Positions 1 to 6,533 of a stretch of 25,175 nucleotides of DNA are shown here, one piece after another; position 1 is the first letter of the stretch, and every line of letters begins with the position of its first letter. The position numbers and the translations under genes are program-made. Under the pieces are notes generated by a model. The model did no database searches. It saw nothing but the letters and a program-made list of their open reading frames with translations, and had not been told where the DNA came from. Source of the stretch: Spirochaetia bacterium (GTDB lineage Bacteria; Spirochaetota; Spirochaetia; Treponematales; Breznakiellaceae). The stretch is from the NCBI GenBank assembly GCA_026002045.1, contig BOAV01000031.1, positions 1-25,175 on the forward strand. Direction: 5' to 3'.

Positions 1-85
1 TCATTTAGAGCGGTGCAAATATCATCAAGAAAAGGGACAAGAGGGAGATTGGTGGGATAAGGGTTTGCATAAGAGGATCAGTCAC
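1..85 (-). pseudogene. Inverted, frameshifted copy of the hrpB 5' end
   Basis: Reading the minus strand from the GTG at 85-83 gives MTDPLMQTLI, the same first ten residues as the intact hrpB at 6448. A one-base deletion relative to that copy then shifts the frame, and translation stops after 26 codons at 7-5. It cannot encode a helicase as written. Whether more of a second hrpB lies beyond the left edge cannot be seen. It may be a genuine broken duplicate or the product of a chimeric read at a contig end. Confidence 0.75.
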
Positions 86-128
86 GACGGAAGATTAACA
101 CATTAAATCGTACTCCTCAACCATCCTA
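1..128. repeat. Left arm of long inverted repeat (copy of the hrpB start region)
   Basis: The reverse complement of this stretch matches 6404-6533 over its whole length. The only differences are two single-base insertions in the right arm (A at 6410 and an extra T near 6475), and I see no substitutions. The arm contains the end of the second symporter gene, the short leader and the first ~28 codons of hrpB in opposite orientation. It runs off the window edge, so its true length is unknown. It ends at about 123-128 (ATCCTA), exactly where recognisable decarboxylase-like coding begins. Confidence 0.93.
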
Positions 129-447
129 CGCCATATCGGCCCAGAATGATTGCCTGATCTGTTCCACTTTTTTCCGCAAGATCCTCATTGATTCCGGGGA
201 AGACCCGGATAACCCGGTTCTCTCCGATGAGGAGCGGTTCCTGATGGATCTCGGCCGCGCCATAAGCCGGGACCCCCATAACATCCCTGCGGATTTGTAT
301 GATACCTTAAAGGAGCGGTATACCACGGAACAGATCGTGCTGCTTATTTCCTTTGCGGGGATTATGGCGGCCACCAATCTGTTTAACACGGTTGCGAAGG
401 TTCCGCTGGACGAAGTTTTGTATAAATACGCAAAAAAAGAGGTGTAG
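127..447 (+). pseudogene. Carboxymuconolactone decarboxylase-like gene, 5' end lost
   Basis: The frame ending at 447 encodes about 106 residues that look like the C-terminal part of the carboxymuconolactone decarboxylase/AhpD family. It has a CLIC (CxxC) pair in the segment NDCLICSTFF (codons 151-162), as in the active-site helix of this family, and then a helical tail with TTEQIVLLISFAG and LFNTV. There is no start codon in frame before the CxxC pair. The frame runs back through the junction at about 127 into the inverted hrpB copy and hits TAA at 70-72. The only in-frame ATG (244) would give 67 residues without the cysteines. Family members are usually about 150-190 residues, so roughly the first third is missing. 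It lies 3 bases before the SDR gene and was presumably the first gene of this operon. The family covers decarboxylases and peroxide-reducing disulfide enzymes; the substrate is unknown. Confidence 0.65.
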
Positions 448-450
448 ATC

Positions 451-1254
451 ATGGGTGATTTTTCAGGAAAGACGGCGTTTATTACCGGGGCGGCCCACGG
501 GCAGGGGCGGGCAACAGCGTTACTGTTGGCCAAGGAAGGCGCGGATATCGTCGCCTTTGATGTGGCTAAAAAGATCGAGTACCCCGCCTACGAATTTGGC
601 ACCGGCGAAGAATTGAAAAGCCTCAAGGCCGAAATTGAAGCCCTGGGGCGGCGGGCCCTTATCGCCGCCGGGGATGTGCGCTCCGATGCGGCCATAAGCA
701 GGGCCGTGGACGAGGCAATCGCCGCCTTCGGCAAAATCGACATACTCTTTAACAATGCGGGGATTTGCGCTTACGCCGCAGTGGACACCATGACCGATGA
801 CGAATGGGACGCCATGATCGATATCAATTTGAAGGGCCCCTTCAACGTTACCCGCCGGGTGGTCCCCCACATGATGAAGGCAAAAAGCGGGGTGATCATC
901 AACAATTCCTCCACCATGGGGCTTCGGGGGGGCAAACGGCTTTCCCATTACACCGCTTCCAAATGGGGCCTCACGGGGCTGACCAAGGCCTGGGCCATAG
1001 AATTTGCCCCCTACAATATCCGGGTGGTGAGCATCCATCCCACCGGGGTGAACACCCCCATGAACGACGGCCTGGCCGCCCTGGAAGGCTCCACCCCCCT
1101 GGAAATCGCCGAGCGGAGCGCGGGGAACCTGCTGCCCGTACCCTGGCTGGAGGTGGAGGACGTGGCGAACCTGGTGGCCTATGTTGCAAGTGACAAGGCC
1201 CGGTACGCCACCGGTTCCCAGTTCGTCCTTGACGCGGGCCTCCTGACGGTATAA
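451..1254 (+). CDS. SDR-family NAD(P)-dependent dehydrogenase, mycofactocin-associated type
   Basis: This 267-residue protein is a classical short-chain dehydrogenase/reductase, expected to be cytosolic and to oxidise an alcohol or reduce a ketone. The Rossmann glycine motif is TGAAHGQGR (residues 12-20), the adenine-pocket motif is NNAG (101-104), the catalytic serine is at 153/154, and the YxxxK pair is Y167/K171. The GxGQGR form of the glycine loop, a short insertion after strand 2 (about 40-57) and the segment HPTGVNTPM are typical of the carveol-dehydrogenase-like SDRs that are often coupled to mycofactocin; no mycofactocin genes are visible here. The start is supported by GAGGTG just upstream, inside the end of the preceding gene. 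The stop overlaps the next start by one base (TAATG), which implies translational coupling. Next to a GH1 enzyme and sugar symporters it may act on a released aglycone, but that is inference. The exact substrate is unknown. Confidence 0.9.
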   Translation: MGDFSGKTAFITGAAHGQGRATALLLAKEGADIVAFDVAKKIEYPAYEFGTGEELKSLKAEIEALGRRALIAAGDVRSDAAISRAVDEAIAAFGKIDILFNNAGICAYAAVDTMTDDEWDAMIDINLKGPFNVTRRVVPHMMKAKSGVIINNSSTMGLRGGKRLSHYTASKWGLTGLTKAWAIEFAPYNIRVVSIHPTGVNTPMNDGLAALEGSTPLEIAERSAGNLLPVPWLEVEDVANLVAYVASDKARYATGSQFVLDAGLLTV

Positions 1255-2228
1255 TGATGATTGACCGTATAGAAAAGATTTCACTGGGCGGCTTCTCCCA
1301 AAAAATACACATCAAAACGGAGAACCCCGCCAATCCCGTGCTGCTGTTTCTCCACGGCGGGCCGGGGGTGTGCAACCGCCACACGGTGATGACCACCCAC
1401 GCCGACCTGACCGACACATTCACCCTGGCAGCATGGGACCAGCGCGGCAGCGGCGGCTCCTATTGGGGATGCGATCCCGCGACCCTTACCATCGACCGGC
1501 TTGTCGAAGACGCCCGCGAACTGGTGCTCTGGCTTTGCCGTGAATATAAAAAAGAAAAGATTTTTATCATCGGCGGCAGTTGGGGATCGGAACTGGGGAC
1601 CTACCTGTGTTACCGTTACCCCGAACACATTGCCGCCTATGTGGGTTTCGGGCAGGTGGTAAACGGCGCAGTGAACGAAACCCTCACGTTTCAGTTTACC
1701 CTTGAGGCCGCCGAAAAAGCCGGTGACAGAGGGGCGCTCGATATATTGCACCGGGTGGGGCCCCCTGTAAGGGGCGTGTACAAGGGCGGCTTTTCCGGCA
1801 TGATGGCCCAGCGCCGCATCATGATGAAGTACGGCGGTTACTCGCCGGATAAACGTAAACGCAGCAACTTCCGGGCCCTCGTTCTCCCCATGCTCCTTTC
1901 GGGGGAATACTCCCTGAGTGACCTGATCGGCGTTGCAAAGGGGTACAAGTTTGTACTCACCGCGATGTGGCCCGAAGTGGGGACCACCGATTTTCCGGCA
2001 ACATGTACGGAGTTCAAAATGCCCTACTTTATCTTTGACGGTGTGCTCGATCAAAACACACCGGCGTCTCTGGTGCAGGGTTACTTTGATTTGATACGCT
2101 CTCCGAAAAAAGAACTCATCTGGTTTGAACATTCCGGTCACAACCCGATGGGCGACGAGGGTGAGCGCTTCAAAAAACTGTTACGTGAGAAACTGGAGAT
2201 AAAGGATGCAATCAATGACCAACAGTAA
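1254..2228 (+). CDS. Alpha/beta hydrolase, proline iminopeptidase-like
   Basis: This is a 324-residue alpha/beta-hydrolase-fold protein without a signal peptide. It has the oxyanion motif HGGPG (34-38), WDQRGSGGS (61-69) and the nucleophile elbow GGSWGS with Ser109. The likely catalytic Asp266 lies in FDGVLDQNTP and His296 in FEHSGHNP. HGGPG together with WDQRG is characteristic of the proline iminopeptidase (S33) branch, whose members cleave N-terminal proline or act as esterases, amidases or lactonases. In this operon an ester- or lactone-cleaving role on a plant-type compound is as plausible as peptide cleavage. The start overlaps the SDR stop (TAATGATG); a second ATG follows at 1257. The 3' end overlaps the following symporter gene by about 20 bases. 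Confidence 0.88.
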   Translation: MMIDRIEKISLGGFSQKIHIKTENPANPVLLFLHGGPGVCNRHTVMTTHADLTDTFTLAAWDQRGSGGSYWGCDPATLTIDRLVEDARELVLWLCREYKKEKIFIIGGSWGSELGTYLCYRYPEHIAAYVGFGQVVNGAVNETLTFQFTLEAAEKAGDRGALDILHRVGPPVRGVYKGGFSGMMAQRRIMMKYGGYSPDKRKRSNFRALVLPMLLSGEYSLSDLIGVAKGYKFVLTAMWPEVGTTDFPATCTEFKMPYFIFDGVLDQNTPASLVQGYFDLIRSPKKELIWFEHSGHNPMGDEGERFKKLLREKLEIKDAINDQQ

Positions 2229-3603
2229 CACTATTCCTAAAATCGGCGGACTTGAAAAATTCGGGTTTTGCGCGTTTTCCGCATCAAACAATATCGTGTA
2301 TCTCTTTAAGAGCATGTATTACCTGTTCTTCCTAACCAACGTGGTCAAGATTGACGTGTATATCGCCGGTACCATCCTGACTATCGGTACGATTTGGGAT
2401 GCCGTGAACGACCCCCTCATCGGCTTTTGGGTGGTGAACCACAAGTTCAAAAGCGGTGAACGCTGCCGCCCCCTTGCACTCTGGTTCTCAGTTCCCTGGG
2501 CAATATCGGTAGTGTTACTGTTTGCCAACTTTGGGTTGCCCATGTTCGCAAAGGTGCTCCTCGCCCTGGTCATCTATCTGGTATTTGAGTTGTTCAACAC
2601 CTATGTGGTCATTCCCTATAACAGCATGGGTGGGCTTGCCACCAACCTCGATGCGGACCGCCGCTCCATTAACGTGGCGCGGAACCTGGGCGCCTGTGTC
2701 GGAAGCGGTGTCGGGGCCGTTGCCTGTATGCCCCTGTTAAAACTATTCGGCGCCCTCGACGCCGGGGGAAACCTGAACGATAACGCGGCCCGCGGTTTCC
2801 TCCTGGTCGCCATCGTCATGGGGCTCATCGTCATTGCGGGCTGCCTTGTTCACTACTTCACCACCGAAGAGCGGGTAAAACCCATTGCGGATGAGGAAGA
2901 AAAACTGTCGGCCAAAACCGTGGTAAAAATGCTCCTGCACAGCAGGTCCTGGGTGCTCAACACGATCTATATTATCTGCTACAACGTTATCAACCTGCTC
3001 TTGATGACCTGCATCACCTACTACGCCACCTACATCCTCGGCAGTACCGCCGCGTCCACCATGATTCAGGCGGCATATCTCGTTACTTCCATTATCACCA
3101 CACTGCTCGTCGGTACGCTGGATCAAAAACTCGGGCGAAAGCGGCTCATGATAATCGCCATTCTCGTGTCCTTCGCCGGCCGCATTTGGCTTATAGCCGA
3201 TCCCTTCAATATTGTCTCCATTTATATCTGCGCCATTGGGGTTGGTTTTTCAGTTTCAATCGCCTACGTGATGATGAACACGAACCGTAACAACATCGTT
3301 GACTTAATCGAGTGGAAAGACGGCCGCCGTATTGACAGCCTCGTGTCAACCGCCGATGGGCTGGCAAGCAAGCTGGCATCGGCGGGCGCAACCCAGCTTA
3401 TCGCCATATCGCTGTCGGTCACCGGCTTCAACGCGTCCCTCGATAAACAGCCCGATTCCGCGATCAACACGATTATCCTGCTGCTTGGCTGGGCGCCCTT
3501 CATCGTGTCCGTCGTAATGCTCGTCGTGGTACTGCTCCTGGACCTTGAAAACGAGCTGAGGAAGATGTGGGCGGAAAAAGTGCAAATGGCAAATAAGGGT
3601 TGA
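2206..3603 (+). CDS. GPH-family (MelB-like) sugar:cation symporter
   Basis: This 465-residue, strongly hydrophobic protein has about 11-12 predicted membrane segments. It carries the GPH signature GTIWDAVNDPLIG; Asp65 and Asp69 line up with the MelB cation-site pair Asp55/Asp59. A charged central loop (about 218-238) separates the two six-helix halves. It would import a glycoside or glucuronide together with Na+ or H+ across the inner membrane. Two starts are possible: ATG 2206 preceded by GGAG (2195-2198), or ATG 2215 preceded by AAAGGA (2201-2206). Both overlap the end of the hydrolase gene. It lies 3 bases before the GH1 gene, so the pair probably works as uptake plus hydrolysis. A second GPH transporter follows GH1 and may handle a different substrate or the released product. 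Confidence 0.9.
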   Translation: MQSMTNSNTIPKIGGLEKFGFCAFSASNNIVYLFKSMYYLFFLTNVVKIDVYIAGTILTIGTIWDAVNDPLIGFWVVNHKFKSGERCRPLALWFSVPWAISVVLLFANFGLPMFAKVLLALVIYLVFELFNTYVVIPYNSMGGLATNLDADRRSINVARNLGACVGSGVGAVACMPLLKLFGALDAGGNLNDNAARGFLLVAIVMGLIVIAGCLVHYFTTEERVKPIADEEEKLSAKTVVKMLLHSRSWVLNTIYIICYNVINLLLMTCITYYATYILGSTAASTMIQAAYLVTSIITTLLVGTLDQKLGRKRLMIIAILVSFAGRIWLIADPFNIVSIYICAIGVGFSVSIAYVMMNTNRNNIVDLIEWKDGRRIDSLVSTADGLASKLASAGATQLIAISLSVTGFNASLDKQPDSAINTIILLLGWAPFIVSVVMLVVVLLLDLENELRKMWAEKVQMANKG

Positions 3604-3606
3604 TCT

Positions 3607-4872
3607 GTGACATCTGAATTCAAGGCGTTTCATTTCAAAGAAGGCTTCGGTTTGGGGGTCGCAACGGCGGCGACACAGATTGAGGGCGGCGAAGTGGAAC
3701 ATTCATGGATGGACTGGTCCCGGCAGGGCAAAATTTCTGACGGAAGCAGCCCCGCGCGGGCGGATGATCATTACCGGCTCTGGAAAGAGGATGCGGCCCT
3801 GATGCAAGACATGGGGATTCGCCATTACCGGCTGGGGCTTGAGTGGGCGCGGATCGAGCCGCGGGAAAATGAATTTGACCAGGAAGCGATTGATCATTAC
3901 CGGGCGGAAATAACACTGCTCCGGGAATACGGCATTACCCCCCTTCTGACCCTCCATCATTTTACCAACCCCATGTGGTTTGAAAACTCAGGCGCTTTTC
4001 TCAACAAAAAAAATATTCCCCTGTTTCTCGCATTTGTGGAACGGATGGTTACTGAATTTGGGGATTTGGTTAACGAATATATCACCATTAACGAGCCCAA
4101 TGTTTACAGCGTTTTTTCCTATATGCAGGGAACCTGGCCTCCGGGCCGCAGGTCTTTGTGGAGCACGGTTAGGGTGATGCACAATCTTGCCGCAGCCCAT
4201 ATTGCTGCCTACGCGCTGATACACCGGCTCCGTGACGGCGGGACAGGGGAGAGCGTGCGGGTGGGCTTTGCGCATCATCTGCGGGTGTGGGCGCCGAAGA
4301 ATCCCAACAGCATTAAGGATAAGTTTTTTGTTTTGATTAACCGTTATTTTTTTCAGGGGTACCTCACCAATGCGCTGCTTAAACACAAATACTGTGATTT
4401 TATCGGCCTCAATTATTATTCCCGCTCCGCCGTGTCGGGGATTGGGGACGGGACCGCAGTGGGCGTACCGGTGAATGACCTTGGCTGGGAGATTTATCCC
4501 CCGGGGATTGTGGAATGTGCGGAGGAACTGTACGCCGCCTGCCCGCTTCCCATCTATGTTACCGAGAATGGCGCCTGCGATAATCAGGACACGTTCAGAA
4601 GCCGGTATATTATGGAGCATCTCCAAACAATAGCCGCTTCATCCCTGCCTTTTGAGCGGTATTACCACTGGAGTTTTTGTGATAACTTTGAATGGGCGGA
4701 AGGGGAGTCCGCCAGGTTTGGCCTTGTTCATGTTGACTACGAAACACAAAAACGGACTATTAAAGAGAGCGGGCAGTTTTATACGGATATTATCAAAAAC
4801 AACGGTGTAACCGAGGCGGCTTACCAACAATACGCTGTGGGTCAGAATTACAGGAGAAACCATGGAAACTAA
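3607..4872 (+). CDS. GH1 family beta-glycosidase, cytosolic
   Basis: This 421-residue TIM-barrel retaining glycosidase has the family landmarks in order: QIEGG (24-28), the TLHHF strand (115-119), the acid/base Glu163 in TINEPN, the nucleophile Glu320 in YVTENGACD, and the aglycone-side segment HWSFCDNFEWAEG (354-366). There is no signal peptide, so it acts on imported substrate. The start is GTG, supported by AAGGG 8-9 bases upstream. The protein is slightly shorter than the usual 440-480 residues because of shorter loops between the NEP strand and the nucleophile strand; both catalytic residues are intact. It is sandwiched between two GPH symporters and overlaps the second by 11 bases. The GH1 family includes beta-glucosidases, beta-galactosidases and beta-fucosidases; specificity cannot be decided from sequence. 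I see no sign of a dedicated phosphate-binding loop typical of 6-phospho enzymes, and no PTS genes lie nearby. Confidence 0.93.
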   Translation: MTSEFKAFHFKEGFGLGVATAATQIEGGEVEHSWMDWSRQGKISDGSSPARADDHYRLWKEDAALMQDMGIRHYRLGLEWARIEPRENEFDQEAIDHYRAEITLLREYGITPLLTLHHFTNPMWFENSGAFLNKKNIPLFLAFVERMVTEFGDLVNEYITINEPNVYSVFSYMQGTWPPGRRSLWSTVRVMHNLAAAHIAAYALIHRLRDGGTGESVRVGFAHHLRVWAPKNPNSIKDKFFVLINRYFFQGYLTNALLKHKYCDFIGLNYYSRSAVSGIGDGTAVGVPVNDLGWEIYPPGIVECAEELYAACPLPIYVTENGACDNQDTFRSRYIMEHLQTIAASSLPFERYYHWSFCDNFEWAEGESARFGLVHVDYETQKRTIKESGQFYTDIIKNNGVTEAAYQQYAVGQNYRRNHGN

Positions 4873-6406
4873 GGGCGGCATTACGCTTTCACGGCGCAAT
4901 CTTTGGGCATTTTCGATCGGCGGTATCGGCCGCGACATGACCTATTACCTTTACAACAACTTCCTGTTTCTGTTCATTACCTTTACCAAGATCCTTACGG
5001 TTCAGCAATTTGCGCTGATGAATGTGATTATGGTTGTGTACCGCATTTGGGACGCAGTTAATGACCCTATCATGGGCGGTATTGTGGAGGCGACAAAGAG
5101 CAGGTTCGGCAAGTTTAAGCCCTGGATACTGATTGGCGCCTTCGTAACGGCAATATCGATTATCGGGCTTTTTTGTCTGCCCGCCACGGGGTGGAATTAC
5201 GTGGTACTGTTCGCGGTGTTTTATTTTCTCCTCGACATCGGCTACACGATGAACGACATCGGCTACTGGGCAATGCTGCCCGCCCTTGCACGGGAAGAAA
5301 AGGACCGGAACCGGCTCACATCCTTTTCCGCGCTTTGGGCAGGGTTCGGCATGCTGCTCGCCACGATGCTCGTGCCCCTTTTGACGGCCGGTGACTTTAC
5401 CATCGGCGGCAGTGCGAACAGGGCGTATTTTTGGGTCGCCATTGGAACGGCGTTCTTTCTGATAGCCTTCCAGTCAATGACCTGTTTTTGCGTTAAGGAG
5501 AAACGCTTTGTCTCGGAGGCGGAAAGCAGGGAGCGGCAGGGCTTTAAGGCGCTGCTCCGGGTCATCAAAAATAACGATCAGCTTTTATGGACAGTTGCGT
5601 TCTCCATGATACACCTCACGGGCCTCGCAATAGTCGGCGCGGCAAACACCCTGTATATATACATAACCTTTGGGTATCAGGGCATCCTGGGAGCGATTGT
5701 GGGCGCGCTGGGCGGCATGTCGGGTTTCTTCGTGATGCTCTTCTACCCCAGGATAGCGGAAAAGTTCAGGCGCAAACAGCTCGTGAGTTATGCGGTTATC
5801 GCGGTTGTCATCGGCAATGTGCTCCTGCTGCTTTCTTATCTGGCCATTCCTGCGTACGGCGTCGAATGGGACGCTTTGTACACGGCAAAGCTCATTGGCG
5901 TGACCGTGGCGGCTTTCTTTACGGGCATCAGCTCTCAGTTTATCTGGCTTGTCATTGTGATTTCTTTCTCCAACTGCGTTGAATACAACGACCTTAAAAC
6001 TGGGCAGCGAAACGAGGCTGCAATATTTTCACTCCGCCCCTTTGTGGTGAAGATGAGCAGCGCCCTTGGGCAGCTTGGTACTTTTGTCATTTATATTACT
6101 ACCGGTCTCAAGACCGTTTCCGACGGTATAGCGTCGGCAGAAAATGCGGCCAACAAGGGCCTTTTGACTGCCCTGGAGAAAGATACGGCCATAAGGGGTA
6201 TCTTAAGCGGAGTTGAGCATTGGCGCGGCATTATGCTTATCAGCATCATTTGCCTTATCCCGGTTGTGTGTGACCTTGCGGCGCTGTATGTGTACCGCAG
6301 GAAGTGCGCATTGACAGAGGAGCGTTACGCCGATATTAACGCCCAAATCGCCGAGCGGGACGCTGCTTTAATAAGCGCAGGCGAAATGAAAGTAATAGAG
6401 GAATAG
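4862..6406 (+). CDS. GPH-family (MelB-like) sugar:cation symporter
   Basis: This 514-residue polytopic membrane protein is closer to canonical MelB than the first symporter of the operon. It has RIWDAVNDPIMGG (61-73) with Asp64/Asp68 at the cation-site positions, then TKSRFGKFKPWIL (78-90), the conserved cytoplasmic loop of the family. About 12 membrane segments are visible, with a charged C-terminal tail from ~485. AGGAG lies 5 bases before the ATG. The start is inside the GH1 gene (11-base overlap), pointing to translational coupling and joint function. It is the last gene of this operon, and its stop codon lies in the right arm of the inverted repeat. The substrate is unknown, probably a beta-glycoside or glucuronide. 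Confidence 0.92.
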   Translation: METKGGITLSRRNLWAFSIGGIGRDMTYYLYNNFLFLFITFTKILTVQQFALMNVIMVVYRIWDAVNDPIMGGIVEATKSRFGKFKPWILIGAFVTAISIIGLFCLPATGWNYVVLFAVFYFLLDIGYTMNDIGYWAMLPALAREEKDRNRLTSFSALWAGFGMLLATMLVPLLTAGDFTIGGSANRAYFWVAIGTAFFLIAFQSMTCFCVKEKRFVSEAESRERQGFKALLRVIKNNDQLLWTVAFSMIHLTGLAIVGAANTLYIYITFGYQGILGAIVGALGGMSGFFVMLFYPRIAEKFRRKQLVSYAVIAVVIGNVLLLLSYLAIPAYGVEWDALYTAKLIGVTVAAFFTGISSQFIWLVIVISFSNCVEYNDLKTGQRNEAAIFSLRPFVVKMSSALGQLGTFVIYITTGLKTVSDGIASAENAANKGLLTALEKDTAIRGILSGVEHWRGIMLISIICLIPVVCDLAALYVYRRKCALTEERYADINAQIAERDAALISAGEMKVIEE

Positions 6407-6533
6407 GATAGGTTGAGGAGTACGATTTAATGTGTTAATCTTCCGTCGTGACTGATCCTCTTATGCAAACCCTTATCTCCACCAATCTCCCTCTTGTCCC
6501 TTTTCTTGATGATATTTGCACCGCTCTAAATGA
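6404..6533. repeat. Right arm of long inverted repeat
   Basis: This stretch pairs with the reverse complement of 1-128. It spans the stop codon of the symporter gene, the 41-base leader of hrpB and the first 28 codons of hrpB. Because this arm keeps hrpB in frame, it is probably the original copy and the left arm the derived one. The bases just outside the left end (6402-6403, AA) no longer match the other side (CG after complementing). Confidence 0.93.
6411..6438 (+). promoter_or_regulatory. Strong ribosome site with a two-codon mini-ORF ahead of hrpB
   Basis: GGTTGAGGAG (6411-6420) is a good Shine-Dalgarno sequence and lies 9 bases before ATG TGT TAA (6430-6438), a Met-Cys-stop frame. The hrpB GTG at 6448 is in the same frame but 27 bases from the site and has no Shine-Dalgarno of its own. 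Translation of the mini-ORF followed by re-initiation could control hrpB; equally, the hrpB start could be misassigned. The same bases occur in the inverted copy at 1-128, so a sequencing error is not the obvious explanation. Confidence 0.3.

Noticed and set aside
520..1284. 254-codon minus-strand frame opposite the SDR gene.
   Set aside because: Gly/His-rich translation with no family features; the plus strand encodes an intact SDR with all motifs.
1281..2141. 286-codon minus-strand frame opposite the alpha/beta hydrolase.
   Set aside because: It is antisense to a gene with an intact catalytic triad and lacks a ribosome site.
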